A DNA stretch of 64,000 nt from Gemmatimonadaceae bacterium. Lineage in GTDB: Bacteria > Gemmatimonadota > Gemmatimonadetes > Gemmatimonadales > Gemmatimonadaceae. The position numbers and the translations under genes are program-made. This document shows, piece by piece, positions 37,112-46,370 of the stretch. How positions within the stretch are numbered: position 1 is the first letter of the stretch; every line of letters starts with the position of its first letter. The stretch is taken from contig JAIEMN010000002.1 in the NCBI GenBank assembly GCA_019752115.1, positions 1-64,000 on the forward strand. The letters run 5' to 3'. The notes beneath the pieces were generated by a model. That model made no database searches. It had not been told where the DNA came from and saw only the letters and a list, made by a program, of their open reading frames with translations.

Positions 37112-38326
37112 TCAGCCAATGGCTTCCTCCCGCAGCGCGCGGGCAATGGGAATCGACGCCGCCCGCCATGCGGGGAGCAGACCGGCGAGCGAGCCGCTCA
37201 CCAGGAGCATCGCGAGCGCACGCCACGCGGCATCGGGCGTCCAGACAAAGAAGTCGAAGCTCGCCGGCAGCCCCGGAAAGTCACTCAGGATGCCGTTGAG
37301 CCAGCGTGCGGTCACGAGACCGAGCCCGAGCCCACCCACAATCCCGGCGCCGCTCAGCATGAAGCCTTCGAGAAAGACCTGCCGCAACACGCCACCGCTC
37401 GAGGTGCCAATGGCACGCAGCACCGCGATCTCGCCGCGGCGCTCGTTGACGCTGAGCGTGATGAGCGTGGCCACGAGCAGAAAGCCGATCCCGAGGCTGA
37501 TCGCGCCGAGCACGAACGCGAGCTGACGGAAGTAGGAGAGCCGCTCCTCCACCTGACGAATGGCGGTCTCCGTGGAAATGGCATTCACCCGCGGCTGCGT
37601 GCGCCCGATCCAGGCGCGCGCGGCTTCGACGCTCGCCGAGTCGCCGCGGCGCACTTCGGCCATGGCGAGCGACATGCGATCGTGAAACGTGGGCCCCGAG
37701 AGCCGGCGAACGCTGGCCAGTGGGAGCGCCATCACCGGCGTTTCATTGGGTACGTAGTAGAAGCGCCCCTCGCCCACGAGCACCACCGTGCGCGAGCGCG
37801 CCATGCTGCGCAGCTGCGCATCGGCGCCGGCCGAGACCGTGAGCGTATCGCCAAGCCGGCGGTGCGTGCGCATCAGGAACATGCGGCTCACCACCGCCGG
37901 CAAGACCCCCGTGTCGGCCGCAGTGACGGGGATATCGCGCCCCTGTTCCAACACGTAGTCCCCCTGCACATCCGACGCGAGCCCCAGCGTGAAGACGCTC
38001 GGCACCAGCTGATCCGGCATCGCCAGCGTGGTTCCCAGCGAGGGGCTCACCGCCTTGATGTCGGGATTGGCGCGCAGGGCCGCCACGATCGCGTCAGCTC
38101 CATCGATGGTGGCTTCGCTGTCAAAGGGGAGCGTCCCCTTGGGCGCGATGCGCAACTGATAGCCGCGCGTGAGCATCAACGCCCGAAAGCTCGTGCGCAT
38201 GCCGGTCGCGAGCATCACCATGTCGAGCAGCAGCGCGGCCGCCACCGCGATGCCGAGGATGGCCAGCGTGGTCCGCGCCGGATGACGACGCAGCGTGGCC
38301 CACGCGAGCGTGGTGCGCATGGACAT
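37112..38326 (-). CDS. FtsX-family ABC permease
   Basis: Encodes 404 residues. The N-terminal helix lies in HPARTTLAILGIAVAAALLLD, followed by a large extracytoplasmic MacB-type domain (residues about 45-255). Three C-terminal helices follow, with the FtsX-family NERRGEIAVLRAIGTSSGGVLRQVFLEG motif, then IVGGLGLGLVTARWL and a last helix near LLVSGSLAGLLPAWRAA. It is the larger of two permeases in this cluster; a heteromeric pair would match AttF/AttG. The start is three bases after the stop of the other permease, so the genes are coupled. Confidence 0.85.
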   Translation of the reverse strand: MSMRTTLAWATLRRHPARTTLAILGIAVAAALLLDMVMLATGMRTSFRALMLTRGYQLRIAPKGTLPFDSEATIDGADAIVAALRANPDIKAVSPSLGTTLAMPDQLVPSVFTLGLASDVQGDYVLEQGRDIPVTAADTGVLPAVVSRMFLMRTHRRLGDTLTVSAGADAQLRSMARSRTVVLVGEGRFYYVPNETPVMALPLASVRRLSGPTFHDRMSLAMAEVRRGDSASVEAARAWIGRTQPRVNAISTETAIRQVEERLSYFRQLAFVLGAISLGIGFLLVATLITLSVNERRGEIAVLRAIGTSSGGVLRQVFLEGFMLSGAGIVGGLGLGLVTARWLNGILSDFPGLPASFDFFVWTPDAAWRALAMLLVSGSLAGLLPAWRAASIPIARALREEAIG

Positions 38327-38329
38327 CGG

Positions 38330-39193
38330 CTAGCGCCCCATAAGCGTGAGCGGCGGCGTGCGCACGAGGCGCCACGCGGCCACCGCACCGGCACCGATGC
38401 CCAGCGTGAGCGACAGCAGCGTGGCAAAGGCGAAGATCTGTGGCGTGAGCAGCGCAAAGAGGAGCGGCGTGCGATAGACCTGCTGGAAGTGCGCGTTCAC
38501 GATGAGCGACGCGATCCAGCCCACGACGGCCCCCAGCGCACTACCGATCAGCGAGACGAGCGCCGCCTCGATCACGATCGCGCGCACCACGGTGCCTTGC
38601 GAGATCCCCAGCAGGCGGAGGGCCGCGACATCGCGCTTGCGCTCCTCCACACTCAGGAGCAGGAGGCAGAGCAGAAACACCGCGCTGGCCACGACCGTGA
38701 TGATGCCAATGGCGGTGTGGAAGCGCTCGACGACCTGAAAGGTGCGCGAACTTTTCACCGCCACCGCTTTGCTGGGGTGAGCGCGAAAGCCAAAGGCCAC
38801 GTGATTGATGCGAGCCACCGCGCTGTCGATTGAGACGCCGTCGCGCACCCCCACGGCAAACCGATCCACCCGATCATCGGCCCCCAGGAGCTGCTGCAGC
38901 TGGCTGAGATGCGTGCGGATGCGGTACTCGCGCCGGGCCACTTCGGCCGGATCGGCCTTGCGCTCGAAGATGGCGCGCACGACCGCGCTGTCCGTCGGGG
39001 CGCCGGGGACTGCGGAGAGCCGCACACGGGCGCCGACGCTCAGACCAAGGTCTTCGGCGAGTCGCGTATCGATCGCAATCCCGCGCGCTTGGGCGCCTGC
39101 GGTTCCGGCGATCAGGGGCGCGCCGGCCAACGCGCACGCCAGCGCGACTGACACTCGCCGCGCGAGTGCCAGAGGCATTCGTTCCCACCGCAT
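38330..39193 (-). CDS. FtsX-family permease, short form
   Basis: Encodes 287 residues from the ATG at 39193. The N-terminus resembles a signal peptide more than the usual permease helix (VSVALACALAGAPLIAGTAGAQA). A short extracytoplasmic domain follows (about residues 40-155), then three helices with the FtsX motif SVEERKRDVAALRLLGISQGTVV. It may therefore be a half permease that relies on the AttH-like protein's membrane segment or the second permease to complete the complex. The start is three bases after the dtxR stop. Confidence 0.75.
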   Translation of the reverse strand: MRWERMPLALARRVSVALACALAGAPLIAGTAGAQARGIAIDTRLAEDLGLSVGARVRLSAVPGAPTDSAVVRAIFERKADPAEVARREYRIRTHLSQLQQLLGADDRVDRFAVGVRDGVSIDSAVARINHVAFGFRAHPSKAVAVKSSRTFQVVERFHTAIGIITVVASAVFLLCLLLLSVEERKRDVAALRLLGISQGTVVRAIVIEAALVSLIGSALGAVVGWIASLIVNAHFQQVYRTPLLFALLTPQIFAFATLLSLTLGIGAGAVAAWRLVRTPPLTLMGR

Positions 39194-39196
39194 GGG

Positions 39197-39904
39197 TCAG
39201 TCCGTCGACTTCAGGGCATCAGGCATCGTGTCCACCAATACCTGAGCGGCAAGATTAGGTCCAACGACCGGTTCGGTGGTGCCGATGCGGAGCGTGATGG
39301 GCCCGTCGAAGGGGGCGCGGGCGACGAGCGTCACCTCGGCGCCGGGCTGCAGGGCGATCTCGGCGAGGTACCGCAGGAACGACGAATCCTTGTCGCTCAC
39401 GACGCGCACCATGCGCGCGGTTTCGCCCACCGCCAGCTCGGCGAGGGTGCGGTGCGAGCGCTCATCCACCTCGCCGTCCACGGTGGGGATCGGCGCGCCG
39501 TGCGGATCCTCGGTGGGATCGCCGAGCGCCGCGGCCATGCAGGCAATGAGCGCGTCACTGGCCGCATGCTCCAGCCGTTCGGCCTCGGCGTGCACCTGAT
39601 CCCACGGATAGCCCAGCACGCGCGTGAGATAGGTCTCGAGGATCCGGTGTCGGCGAATGGTGCGCAGCGCGGCCCGGCGGCCGAGCGGCGTGAGCTGCAC
39701 GCCCTTGTAGGGGACGTGATCGCAGTACCCCTGCTGAGCCAGACGCCGGATCATGCCCGTCACGCTGGCGGGGGCGACGGCGAGCGCCTGCGCGACATCG
39801 GTGGTGGCCGCCGCGCCATGGCGCCGCTCGAGCTCGTAGATCGCCTTGAGGTAATCCTCAACAGGCTCGGTCAGGACCGGCGGAGCGGGCTGGGGCGCGG
39901 ACAT
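39197..39904 (-). CDS. DtxR/MntR-family metal-dependent repressor
   Basis: Encodes 235 residues from the ATG at 39904. The N-terminal winged helix reads PVEDYLKAIYELERR and ATTDVAQALAVAPASVTGMIRRLAQQG, with the wing in VQLTPLGRRAAL. The dimerisation/metal domain has EAERLEHAASDALIACM, with a conserved Glu/His ligand arrangement, followed by an SH3-like FeoA domain (KDSSFLRYLAEIALQPGAEVTLV). Members repress iron or manganese uptake genes when the metal is bound. It lies in the same operon as mntH and the ABC transporter, so it probably regulates this cluster. The candidate operator is at 41780-41797. Confidence 0.9.
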   Translation of the reverse strand: MSAPQPAPPVLTEPVEDYLKAIYELERRHGAAATTDVAQALAVAPASVTGMIRRLAQQGYCDHVPYKGVQLTPLGRRAALRTIRRHRILETYLTRVLGYPWDQVHAEAERLEHAASDALIACMAAALGDPTEDPHGAPIPTVDGEVDERSHRTLAELAVGETARMVRVVSDKDSSFLRYLAEIALQPGAEVTLVARAPFDGPITLRIGTTEPVVGPNLAAQVLVDTMPDALKSTD

Positions 39905-39930
39905 GCGGCAAAAAGTAATGCGCGGCGTGC

Positions 39931-40365
39931 TTACGCCGGACGCTTGGGCGAGCGGACCATCAGCACCGGCACGGTCGTCTTGTGGCGCACGGCGTTGGCA
40001 GTGGTCCCGTAGAGCAGGTCCTGGATCCCCTTGTGGCCATGCACGGCCATGGCGATCAGGTCGCACGACTCGCGATCGGCGGCGGCAGCAATCTCGGCGG
40101 CCGGATCACCGCCGGCCAGCACGCACTGCGAGTCGAAGCCTTCGTCGCGGAGCGACGCGCAGCACTGCTCCAGATACTCGCGGTCCTGCCGCATCTCTTC
40201 GCTTTCGCGCAGCTTGAGCGACTGCTGATTGCGGGCGGCCCACCCGTCGGCGACGTGAATGAGCAGCAGCGACGACTCGCAGAGCTTCGCGAGCTGACGC
40301 ACATGCTCGAGGATCACGCGATCGTACGGCGAATGCTCGAGCGGAACGAGGATGCGTCGGTACAT
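39931..40365 (-). CDS. Universal stress protein
   Basis: Encodes 144 residues of the UspA fold. The start is YRRILVPLEHSPYD, the ILVPLD-type N-strand. The ATP-type glycine motif appears in HGHKGIQDLLYGTTANAVRHKTTVPVLMVR, where G-x2-G-x9-G/S contacts nucleotide in ATP-binding members. USPs improve survival under starvation, oxidative and metal stress. It lies between mntH and dtxR on the same strand with gaps of about 41 and 26 bp, implying co-transcription with manganese transport. Its precise partner is unknown. Confidence 0.9.
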   Translation of the reverse strand: MYRRILVPLEHSPYDRVILEHVRQLAKLCESSLLLIHVADGWAARNQQSLKLRESEEMRQDREYLEQCCASLRDEGFDSQCVLAGGDPAAEIAAAADRESCDLIAMAVHGHKGIQDLLYGTTANAVRHKTTVPVLMVRSPKRPA

Positions 40366-40406
40366 GCGTCAGACGAGGCGCGGGGCGGGAAGGAGCAGCA
40401 GCACGG

Positions 40407-41771
40407 TCATGCCAGCCAGCCGCGGACCGTCTGCACCAGCAACCAGGCGTTCAGCGCGGCAATCACGATGGCGACCGTATAGGCCGCCACGCGCAGCAGC
40501 GTCGAATTGACGAACTCGCCCATCTTGGCCGGATCGGACGTGAAGCGGACCAGCGGAAACACCGCGAAGGAGAGCTGCAACGACAGCACCACCTGGCTGA
40601 ACACCAGCAGCTGGGCCGTGCCGCTCTCCCCGTAAAATATCGCCACGACCGCCGCCGGCACGATGGCAATCGCGCGCGTGATGAGGCGCCGCAGCCAGGG
40701 CCGGATGCGCAGATCGAGGAACCCTTCCATCACGATCTGGCCCGCCAGCGTACCGGTGAGCGTGGAATTCTGTCCCGACGCCAACAGGGCCAGCGCGAAG
40801 ACCGCGCTCGCACCCGTCACACCCAGCAGGGGGGTGAGCAGCTGGTGCGCGTCCTGAATCTCGGCGACCTGGGTATTGCCGGTGCGGTGAAACGTCGCCG
40901 CCGCGACAATGAGAATCGCCGCGTTGATGAAGAGTGCGAAGGTGAGCGCGATGGTGGAATCGACGAAGGCAAACCGCACCGCCTCCCGCTTCCCTTCGGC
41001 GTTCTCGGCGTACTTGCGGGTCTGCACGATGGACGAGTGCAGATACAGGTTGTGCGGCATCACCGTCGCGCCGAGGATGCCGATCGCGATGTAGAGCTTC
41101 TCCGGATCGCGCACGATCTCGATGCTCGGTAGGAACCCGCGCGCGACCTCACCCATGTCGGGGCGCGAGATCACCAGCTCGAAGAGGAAGCAGCCGCCCA
41201 CCACGGCCACGAGCGCAATGACGAGCGCCTCGAGCAGCCGGAAGCCCTTGTTCTGGAGATAGAGCACCACCAGCACGTCGAGCGCGGTGAGCCCGATGCC
41301 CCAGGGGAGCGGAATCTTGAACAGCAGGTTGAGGGCGATGGCCGAGCCGATCACCTCGGCGAGGTCGCAGGCGGCAATGGCCACCTCGCACAGCAGCCAG
41401 AGGATGAACGCCACGCGCGGCGAGTAATGATCACGACACGCCTGCGCGAGATCACGCCCGGTGACGATGCCCAGCTTGGAGGCGAGCCCCTGCAGGAGCA
41501 CCGCCATCAGGTTGGACATCAGGATGACGGTCAGGAGCGTGTACCCGAACCGTGACCCACCCGCGAGATCGGTGGCCCAGTTGCCCGGGTCCATGTAGCC
41601 AACGGCCACGAGATAGCCGGGCCCGGCAAAAGCGAGGAGCTTCCGGAACCAGGAGGTGCCGGTGATCTCGACCGAGCGATGCACCTCCGCCAGGGACGGC
41701 GCGAGTCGCGCCCGTCGCCACCCGGCGTCGGGGTCGATCGGAGCAGTCGGCGGGGCGTTCGTTTCACTCAT
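40407..41771 (-). CDS. mntH: NRAMP divalent metal transporter MntH
   Basis: Encodes 454 residues with eleven helices. The metal-binding motifs are in helix 1 ([17 protein letters not shown], the DPGN motif) and helix 6 ([14 protein letters not shown], the MPH motif). It imports Mn2+ (and Fe2+) with protons through the inner membrane. The leading gene of the minus-strand cluster, it has a promoter with a good -35 and -10 and a palindrome over the -10. The start codon follows seven bases after the -10, so the message may be leaderless. Repression by the co-encoded DtxR protein is inferred. Confidence 0.93.
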   Translation of the reverse strand: MSETNAPPTAPIDPDAGWRRARLAPSLAEVHRSVEITGTSWFRKLLAFAGPGYLVAVGYMDPGNWATDLAGGSRFGYTLLTVILMSNLMAVLLQGLASKLGIVTGRDLAQACRDHYSPRVAFILWLLCEVAIAACDLAEVIGSAIALNLLFKIPLPWGIGLTALDVLVVLYLQNKGFRLLEALVIALVAVVGGCFLFELVISRPDMGEVARGFLPSIEIVRDPEKLYIAIGILGATVMPHNLYLHSSIVQTRKYAENAEGKREAVRFAFVDSTIALTFALFINAAILIVAAATFHRTGNTQVAEIQDAHQLLTPLLGVTGASAVFALALLASGQNSTLTGTLAGQIVMEGFLDLRIRPWLRRLITRAIAIVPAAVVAIFYGESGTAQLLVFSQVVLSLQLSFAVFPLVRFTSDPAKMGEFVNSTLLRVAAYTVAIVIAALNAWLLVQTVRGWLA

Positions 41772-41778
41772 CGTCGGT

Positions 41779-41808
41779 AATTTAGCTGAGACTAAATATT
41801 TATTTCAA
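41779..41808 (-). promoter_or_regulatory. mntH promoter with DtxR/MntR-like operator
   Basis: On the minus strand TTGAAA (41803-41808) is followed, after 18 bases, by TAAATT (41779-41784), then seven bases to the ATG at 41771. A perfect inverted repeat, ATTTAG-six bases-CTAAAT (41780-41797), overlaps the -10. DtxR-family consensus sites have TTAG and CTAA half-sites. With a dtxR gene in the cluster, metal-dependent repression is plausible. Confidence 0.6.
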
Positions 41809-41823
41809 GCGATCGGTACCTGA

Positions 41824-41902
41824 CCTGCGGAGATGCGGAGAGGAAAAGCAGCGGAGGCCGACGTACGCCTCCGCTGCACCGCTCCTCCGGATACTCCGCA
41901 GG
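41824..41902. repeat. Word-palindrome, family 3 (CGGAG words), copy A
   Basis: CCTGCGGAG (41824-41832) pairs with CTCCGCAGG (41894-41902); GCAGCGGAGGC (41848-41858) pairs with GCCTCCGCTGC (41867-41877). The stretch between holds more CGGAG words. It sits between the divergent mntH promoter and the Omp85 gene. Confidence 0.7.
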
Positions 41903-42062
41903 GCGGGTACCCGCGCGATCTCGTGGAAAGTGGTAACTGATTGCAATAATTGAATTTCCCTTCATGCCGCGGCGGCGCTACGTCACCTGACGTATCGTTT
42001 CTACGTCACGGGTGGCCGATCATGCTGGTGTCCCTGATCTGACCCTTTCCGCCGGTGCTGCC

Positions 42063-43157
42063 ATGACGCCCTTCCGCCGTTCCTCCATCCCTGCTTTGCT
42101 CGCAATCGCGCTGTGCATTCCGCAGCGGGGTTCGGCGCAATCCACGGATTCCACCCAGTGGCGCCGCCGGCTGCAGCCGTTCCCGGCGATCGCCTCGGCG
42201 CCGGAGACCGGGCTGCAGCTCGGGCTAACCATGCTCGCCGTGTTCGAGCCGCCTGCGGCGCGCCATGCGCGGCCGGCGTCGATTGTGCCGACGATCATCC
42301 GAAGCGCCAAAGGGCAGACGCGGGCGAGTGTCGAAGGTGAGTACTGGTCGCGGGAGAACGCGCGGCGGCTCTGGGGGAGTCTGGCCTGGCAGCGCTTCCC
42401 GCTCCCCTACTACGGCGTGGGCGATCAGACGCCCGAGACGGCGAAGGAGACCTACACGCCGGAGGGCATCGATGCGCAGGCCACCATCCAGCAGCGGGTG
42501 CATGGGCAGTGGTACGGTCTGGTGTCGGCACGACTGATCGACCAGACGATCACGGCCGACACGACCACCGGCGTGCTGCGCACCAAGACGATCACCGGCG
42601 CCACCGGCGGACGGGTCAGCGAAGTGGGCGTTGGACTGCTTCGCGATTCGCGCGACTTCGTGTTCAATCCGCATCGCGGCACCCTCGCGCAGCTCACCGT
42701 CACGGCCTCGCGGTCGGCGATCGGCTCCGACTTCTCATACGTGCGTCGCCGACTGGATGTGCGGCAGTACGTCCCGGTGGGCGCCTCCACATTGGCCCTG
42801 AACTACCTCGGCCTCTGGATCGACGGCGACGCGATTCCGTTCGACCAGCTGAATCTCGTGGGCGGTGGCGACATGCTCCGCGGCTACACGCGTGGCCGCT
42901 ATCGCGATGTGAACCTGCAGGCGGCGCAGGCCGAGTGGCGCACACCCATCCGCCGGCGCGTCGGGGCGGTGGCGTTCGGTGGGCTGGGCATCCTGAACGA
43001 TCACAACAGCGCCACGAGCACAAAGGCGCTCCCGACGTACGGCGCGGGGCTCCGCTTCCAGATCGACCCGCGGCAGCGCACCGCCGTGCGCGTGGACTAT
43101 GGCCGCGGTCGCGATGGTGCGAGCGGTCTCTACATCGGCTTCAACCAGGCCTTCTGA
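42063..43157 (+). CDS. Omp85-family outer-membrane barrel (surface antigen)
   Basis: Encodes 364 residues from the ATG at 42063. A signal peptide ends at GSAQ. The body is an Omp85/bacterial surface antigen barrel with the VRGY-type loop as GGGDMLRGYTRGRYRD, the FNPHRGTLAQLTV strand, and the usual C-terminal aromatic ending GLYIGFNQAF. No POTRA repeats precede the barrel, and the size suits a barrel-only, patatin-like or lipoprotein-associated member. It should sit in the outer membrane. The LuxR-ATPase regulator starts two bases after its stop. Confidence 0.8.
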   Translation: MTPFRRSSIPALLAIALCIPQRGSAQSTDSTQWRRRLQPFPAIASAPETGLQLGLTMLAVFEPPAARHARPASIVPTIIRSAKGQTRASVEGEYWSRENARRLWGSLAWQRFPLPYYGVGDQTPETAKETYTPEGIDAQATIQQRVHGQWYGLVSARLIDQTITADTTTGVLRTKTITGATGGRVSEVGVGLLRDSRDFVFNPHRGTLAQLTVTASRSAIGSDFSYVRRRLDVRQYVPVGASTLALNYLGLWIDGDAIPFDQLNLVGGGDMLRGYTRGRYRDVNLQAAQAEWRTPIRRRVGAVAFGGLGILNDHNSATSTKALPTYGAGLRFQIDPRQRTAVRVDYGRGRDGASGLYIGFNQAF

Positions 43158-43159
43158 TC

Positions 43160-46100
43160 ATGACTGCCTCGGCGGCCTCACCGCGCGCCTCCGTCAGCGC
43201 GCTCCCGTTCGTCGGACGCGAGAGTGAACTCGCCCGGCTCACGCAGTGTCAGCAGGACGCGGCGGCCGGACTGGGCCAGCTCGTGCTGCTGAGCGGTGAC
43301 GGCGGCGTGGGCAAGTCTCGCCTGCTCGCAGAATCGATCGCCGCCGCGCGCGCGAGCGGCTGGCAGGTCGCCCATGGACAGGCGTACCCGTTGGAGACGG
43401 CCATTCCCTACGCCGTGTTCGCCGATGCGATGGCCCCGCTGCTCGCCACACTCGACAGCGGCGCGCTGATGCGGCTCACGCGCGGCGATCGTGCCATTCT
43501 CGCGGCGCTGGCGCCGGACCTCCTTGATCGCGGCTCGGGCAACCTGCTCGCCGAGGGCGTGAACCCCGCCGAGCAGCGCGTTCGCCTGCACACCGCCATT
43601 CGGCAACTGCTGACGCGCCTGTCGGAGAAGACGCCGCTCTATCTCTGCCTCGAGAATCTGCAGTGGGCAGACAGCGCCTCGGTGGAGTTGCTGCATTTTC
43701 TTGGGCGCCAGGTGGCCTCGCAGCGACTCATCATTGTGGCGTGCTGGAACGAGACGGACCGCACGCTCCCCGATGAGTTTCGCCTTGCACTCCGCTCGCT
43801 GCGCTCGCTGGGCGGCGCCGTGGATGTGCGCCTGACGCCGCTGACGCAGCCCACGGTGAAGGCGGTTCTTGCTGCCCACTTCGGCGTCTCCGACGTGGTC
43901 GTAGACGCGTTCGCCACCCGGCTCCATCAGGCAACCCTCGGCAACGCGTTCTTCCTCGATCAGGTGCTGCGCGAGCTCGTCTCGCGTGGTGACGTGCGAC
44001 AGCAGGGCGGCGTGTGGGTCGGCTGGCACGTGGAGACGCTGACGCTCCCGCCGTCGGTTCGCGATGTACTGGCCGATCGCCTGGCGCGTCTCGGTGCGCC
44101 CGCGCGTCGGCTCGCCGAGATCATTGCCGTGGCCGATAGCGGCGCGACACACGACGTGGTCCGTACGGTCGCGCGCATGGCCGTGGGCGATGGCACACTG
44201 GGGCTCGACGATGCCGCGATCTTCGAGGCGCTGCGCGAGCTGCGCGACGGCGACATCATCACCGAGCGCCCGGGGGGCGACAGCGTGGTGTACGCGGTCG
44301 TGCATCCGATGATGCAACAGGCGCTGGTGGAATCGGTGGGGCTCGCCCGTGAACGCGAACTCCACGCCACGCTCGCGCGGGCCATGGAAGCCGTGAGCCC
44401 GCAGCCATCCACCGCGCAGACGGAAACCATCGCCGTGCACTGGCTCCGTGCCGATCCGCGCGAACAGCCCGCGGTGGCAGTCCGGTGGCTCGTGGCGGCC
44501 GGTCGGCAGGCACTGCTGCGACTCGCCCGCCGTGAGGCGGCCGAGCTGCTCCGCGCGGCCCTCGATCGCGCGGACGCCCACCCCGAGGTGGTTCCGGCCA
44601 ACACCCGCGACGATTTGGTGGACGATCTGATGCGCGTCTATCGGCGCCTCGGTGACTACCAGCAGGCGATCGCAATGTGCAAACGCGCCATCGAGCACGC
44701 CACGGCGACTGGCAACGCGCTGGCGCTGGCGATCGCCGAGCGTCGCTATGCGCTGTCGCTCACGGGGTTGGGGCGCCGCGAAGAGGCGTTGGCCCACTAC
44801 GACGCGGCCATCGCGCACGCGCGCCGAGCGGGGAGCGACTCGCTGGTCATTCGCACGCAACTCGCCAAGGGCGATGCGATGCAGATGCTCGGCCTCTCCG
44901 ACGACGCCAAGCGCGAAGTCGCCGACGCGGTCGCGACCGCGGAGTCGCTGGGCGACATCTCCCTGCAGGCGCGCGCGCATCGCATCCTGCTTATGCTGCA
45001 TGTGTGGACGGGGCCGGCGCATCGCGCGTGGAGCTACGCGCGCAGCGCCGTGCAACTCGCGGAGAAGAGCGGTGAGCGCAATCTGCGGTGGCATGCGCAT
45101 TTCGGGGCGGCGGTGCTGGGTGGGCTTACCTCGCAGACGCAGGCCTTGGCCACGCACCTCGAGCAGGCGACGCGGCTCGCGCAGGAACTCGCGAGTCCGT
45201 TGCTTGAACTGCGCTGCGCCGAAATTGCGCTGGAGTATCGCGCCGGCATCGGCCAATGGGACCGCGCCCTCGCCGAGGGCGAAGGCGCGATCACACTGGC
45301 GCGGGCGCTTGACCAAACCACGCTGCGCGCGCGCATCCTGCATTGGGTGAGCGGCGTGTATCTGCAGCGGGGCGACATTCCCACCGCCCAACGCCTCGTG
45401 CAGGAAGCGTGGGAAGTGTCCGGTGCGGCGCAGCTGGACCACTCCCGCCCGTTCGAAGTGCACGGCGTGTTGCCGGCCTTCGTGGCCCGCACGCGCTATC
45501 TCGAAGCGGTCGGTGAACGCGCCGAAGCGCTCCGCGTGGGGCAGATCGCGCTCGACATGGCGATGCGCACGGGCTACGTCGCGTGGGCGGTCTATCGCCT
45601 CATGCCCACCATGATCGAAGCCGCCCTCGCACTGGGCGACACCGCGACGGTGGACGTACTCCGTCAGCGCCTGGAGCAGGCCGCGGCCCATCTCGCGCAC
45701 CCGATCGGCCGCGCCTGGGTCGAAGTGATCGACGGCGAGCGCGCCCGCGCGGCCGGGGACTTTTCCACGGCCATCGCGCACCTGCAGCGCGCCATCGCCC
45801 AACTCGAAGCGGTCCCTTATCCGTTCGATGCCGCCAAGGCGCGCCTGCGACTCGCCCGCGTATACCACGAGAGTGGCGCCCGCGACGACGCGGTCCATGA
45901 GGCCCGCGAGGCGCTCACGATGTTCGACCAGGTCGGCGCCGCCCCCGCCGCCACCGACGCCCGCGAGATCCTGCGCGAACTCGGCGCGCGCCTCCCGGTC
46001 GCCCCTGACAATGCCGCCGGCGCCTTCGCCGATCTCACCGCCCGCGAGCTCGAGATCGTGAAGCTCGTCGCGCAACGCCTCTCCAACAAAGAGATCGGCG

Positions 46101-46222
46101 CACGCCTGGGCATCACCGCACGCACGGCGGGGACGCACCTGGCGAACATCTTTGATAAGGTAGGAGTCAGAGACCGGACGGGATTGGGGGATTTGGCGCG
46201 GGAGAAAGGACTCCTTCGGTAA
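43160..46222 (+). CDS. LuxR-type regulator with N-terminal AAA/NTPase (MalT-like)
   Basis: Encodes 1,020 residues. The N-terminal NTPase has Walker A GDGGVGKS at about 46-53 and a Walker-B-like LYLCLENLQWADS (E-N rather than D-D). A large TPR-like alpha-helical middle with repeated AxxGxxxxA helices (for example YQQAIAMCKRAIEHA) occupies about residues 380-930. The C-terminal LuxR helix-turn-helix is LTARELEIVKLVAQRL with SNKEIGARLGITARTAGTHL. It is a cytoplasmic ligand-dependent transcription activator of the LAL class; the inducer is unknown. It is translationally coupled to the Omp85 gene. The word-palindrome begins at its stop codon. Confidence 0.9.
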   Translation: MTASAASPRASVSALPFVGRESELARLTQCQQDAAAGLGQLVLLSGDGGVGKSRLLAESIAAARASGWQVAHGQAYPLETAIPYAVFADAMAPLLATLDSGALMRLTRGDRAILAALAPDLLDRGSGNLLAEGVNPAEQRVRLHTAIRQLLTRLSEKTPLYLCLENLQWADSASVELLHFLGRQVASQRLIIVACWNETDRTLPDEFRLALRSLRSLGGAVDVRLTPLTQPTVKAVLAAHFGVSDVVVDAFATRLHQATLGNAFFLDQVLRELVSRGDVRQQGGVWVGWHVETLTLPPSVRDVLADRLARLGAPARRLAEIIAVADSGATHDVVRTVARMAVGDGTLGLDDAAIFEALRELRDGDIITERPGGDSVVYAVVHPMMQQALVESVGLARERELHATLARAMEAVSPQPSTAQTETIAVHWLRADPREQPAVAVRWLVAAGRQALLRLARREAAELLRAALDRADAHPEVVPANTRDDLVDDLMRVYRRLGDYQQAIAMCKRAIEHATATGNALALAIAERRYALSLTGLGRREEALAHYDAAIAHARRAGSDSLVIRTQLAKGDAMQMLGLSDDAKREVADAVATAESLGDISLQARAHRILLMLHVWTGPAHRAWSYARSAVQLAEKSGERNLRWHAHFGAAVLGGLTSQTQALATHLEQATRLAQELASPLLELRCAEIALEYRAGIGQWDRALAEGEGAITLARALDQTTLRARILHWVSGVYLQRGDIPTAQRLVQEAWEVSGAAQLDHSRPFEVHGVLPAFVARTRYLEAVGERAEALRVGQIALDMAMRTGYVAWAVYRLMPTMIEAALALGDTATVDVLRQRLEQAAAHLAHPIGRAWVEVIDGERARAAGDFSTAIAHLQRAIAQLEAVPYPFDAAKARLRLARVYHESGARDDAVHEAREALTMFDQVGAAPAATDAREILRELGARLPVAPDNAAGAFADLTARELEIVKLVAQRLSNKEIGARLGITARTAGTHLANIFDKVGVRDRTGLGDLAREKGLLR

Positions 46223-46336
46223 CGGCGGAAGCCTGTACATCGGAAGCTGAAACGGCGGAAGCTGGACATCGGGACCCGCAGTTCCCGATGTCCAGCTTCC
46301 GACGTTCACGCTTCCGATGTACAGGCTTCCGCAGTT
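46221..46336. repeat. Word-palindrome, family 1, copy B
   Basis: Arms 46221-46274 and 46283-46336 are inverted copies with 49 of 54 matches, separated by 8 bases. They share GCGGAAGCCTGTAC and AGCTGGACATCGGGA with copy A at 11189-11347. Here the flanking genes are convergent. The regulator's TAA lies at the left edge. Confidence 0.85.
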
Positions 46337-46370
46337 TGCAGTTTGCCGTTCGTGGTCCGGCTGCTGCCGC

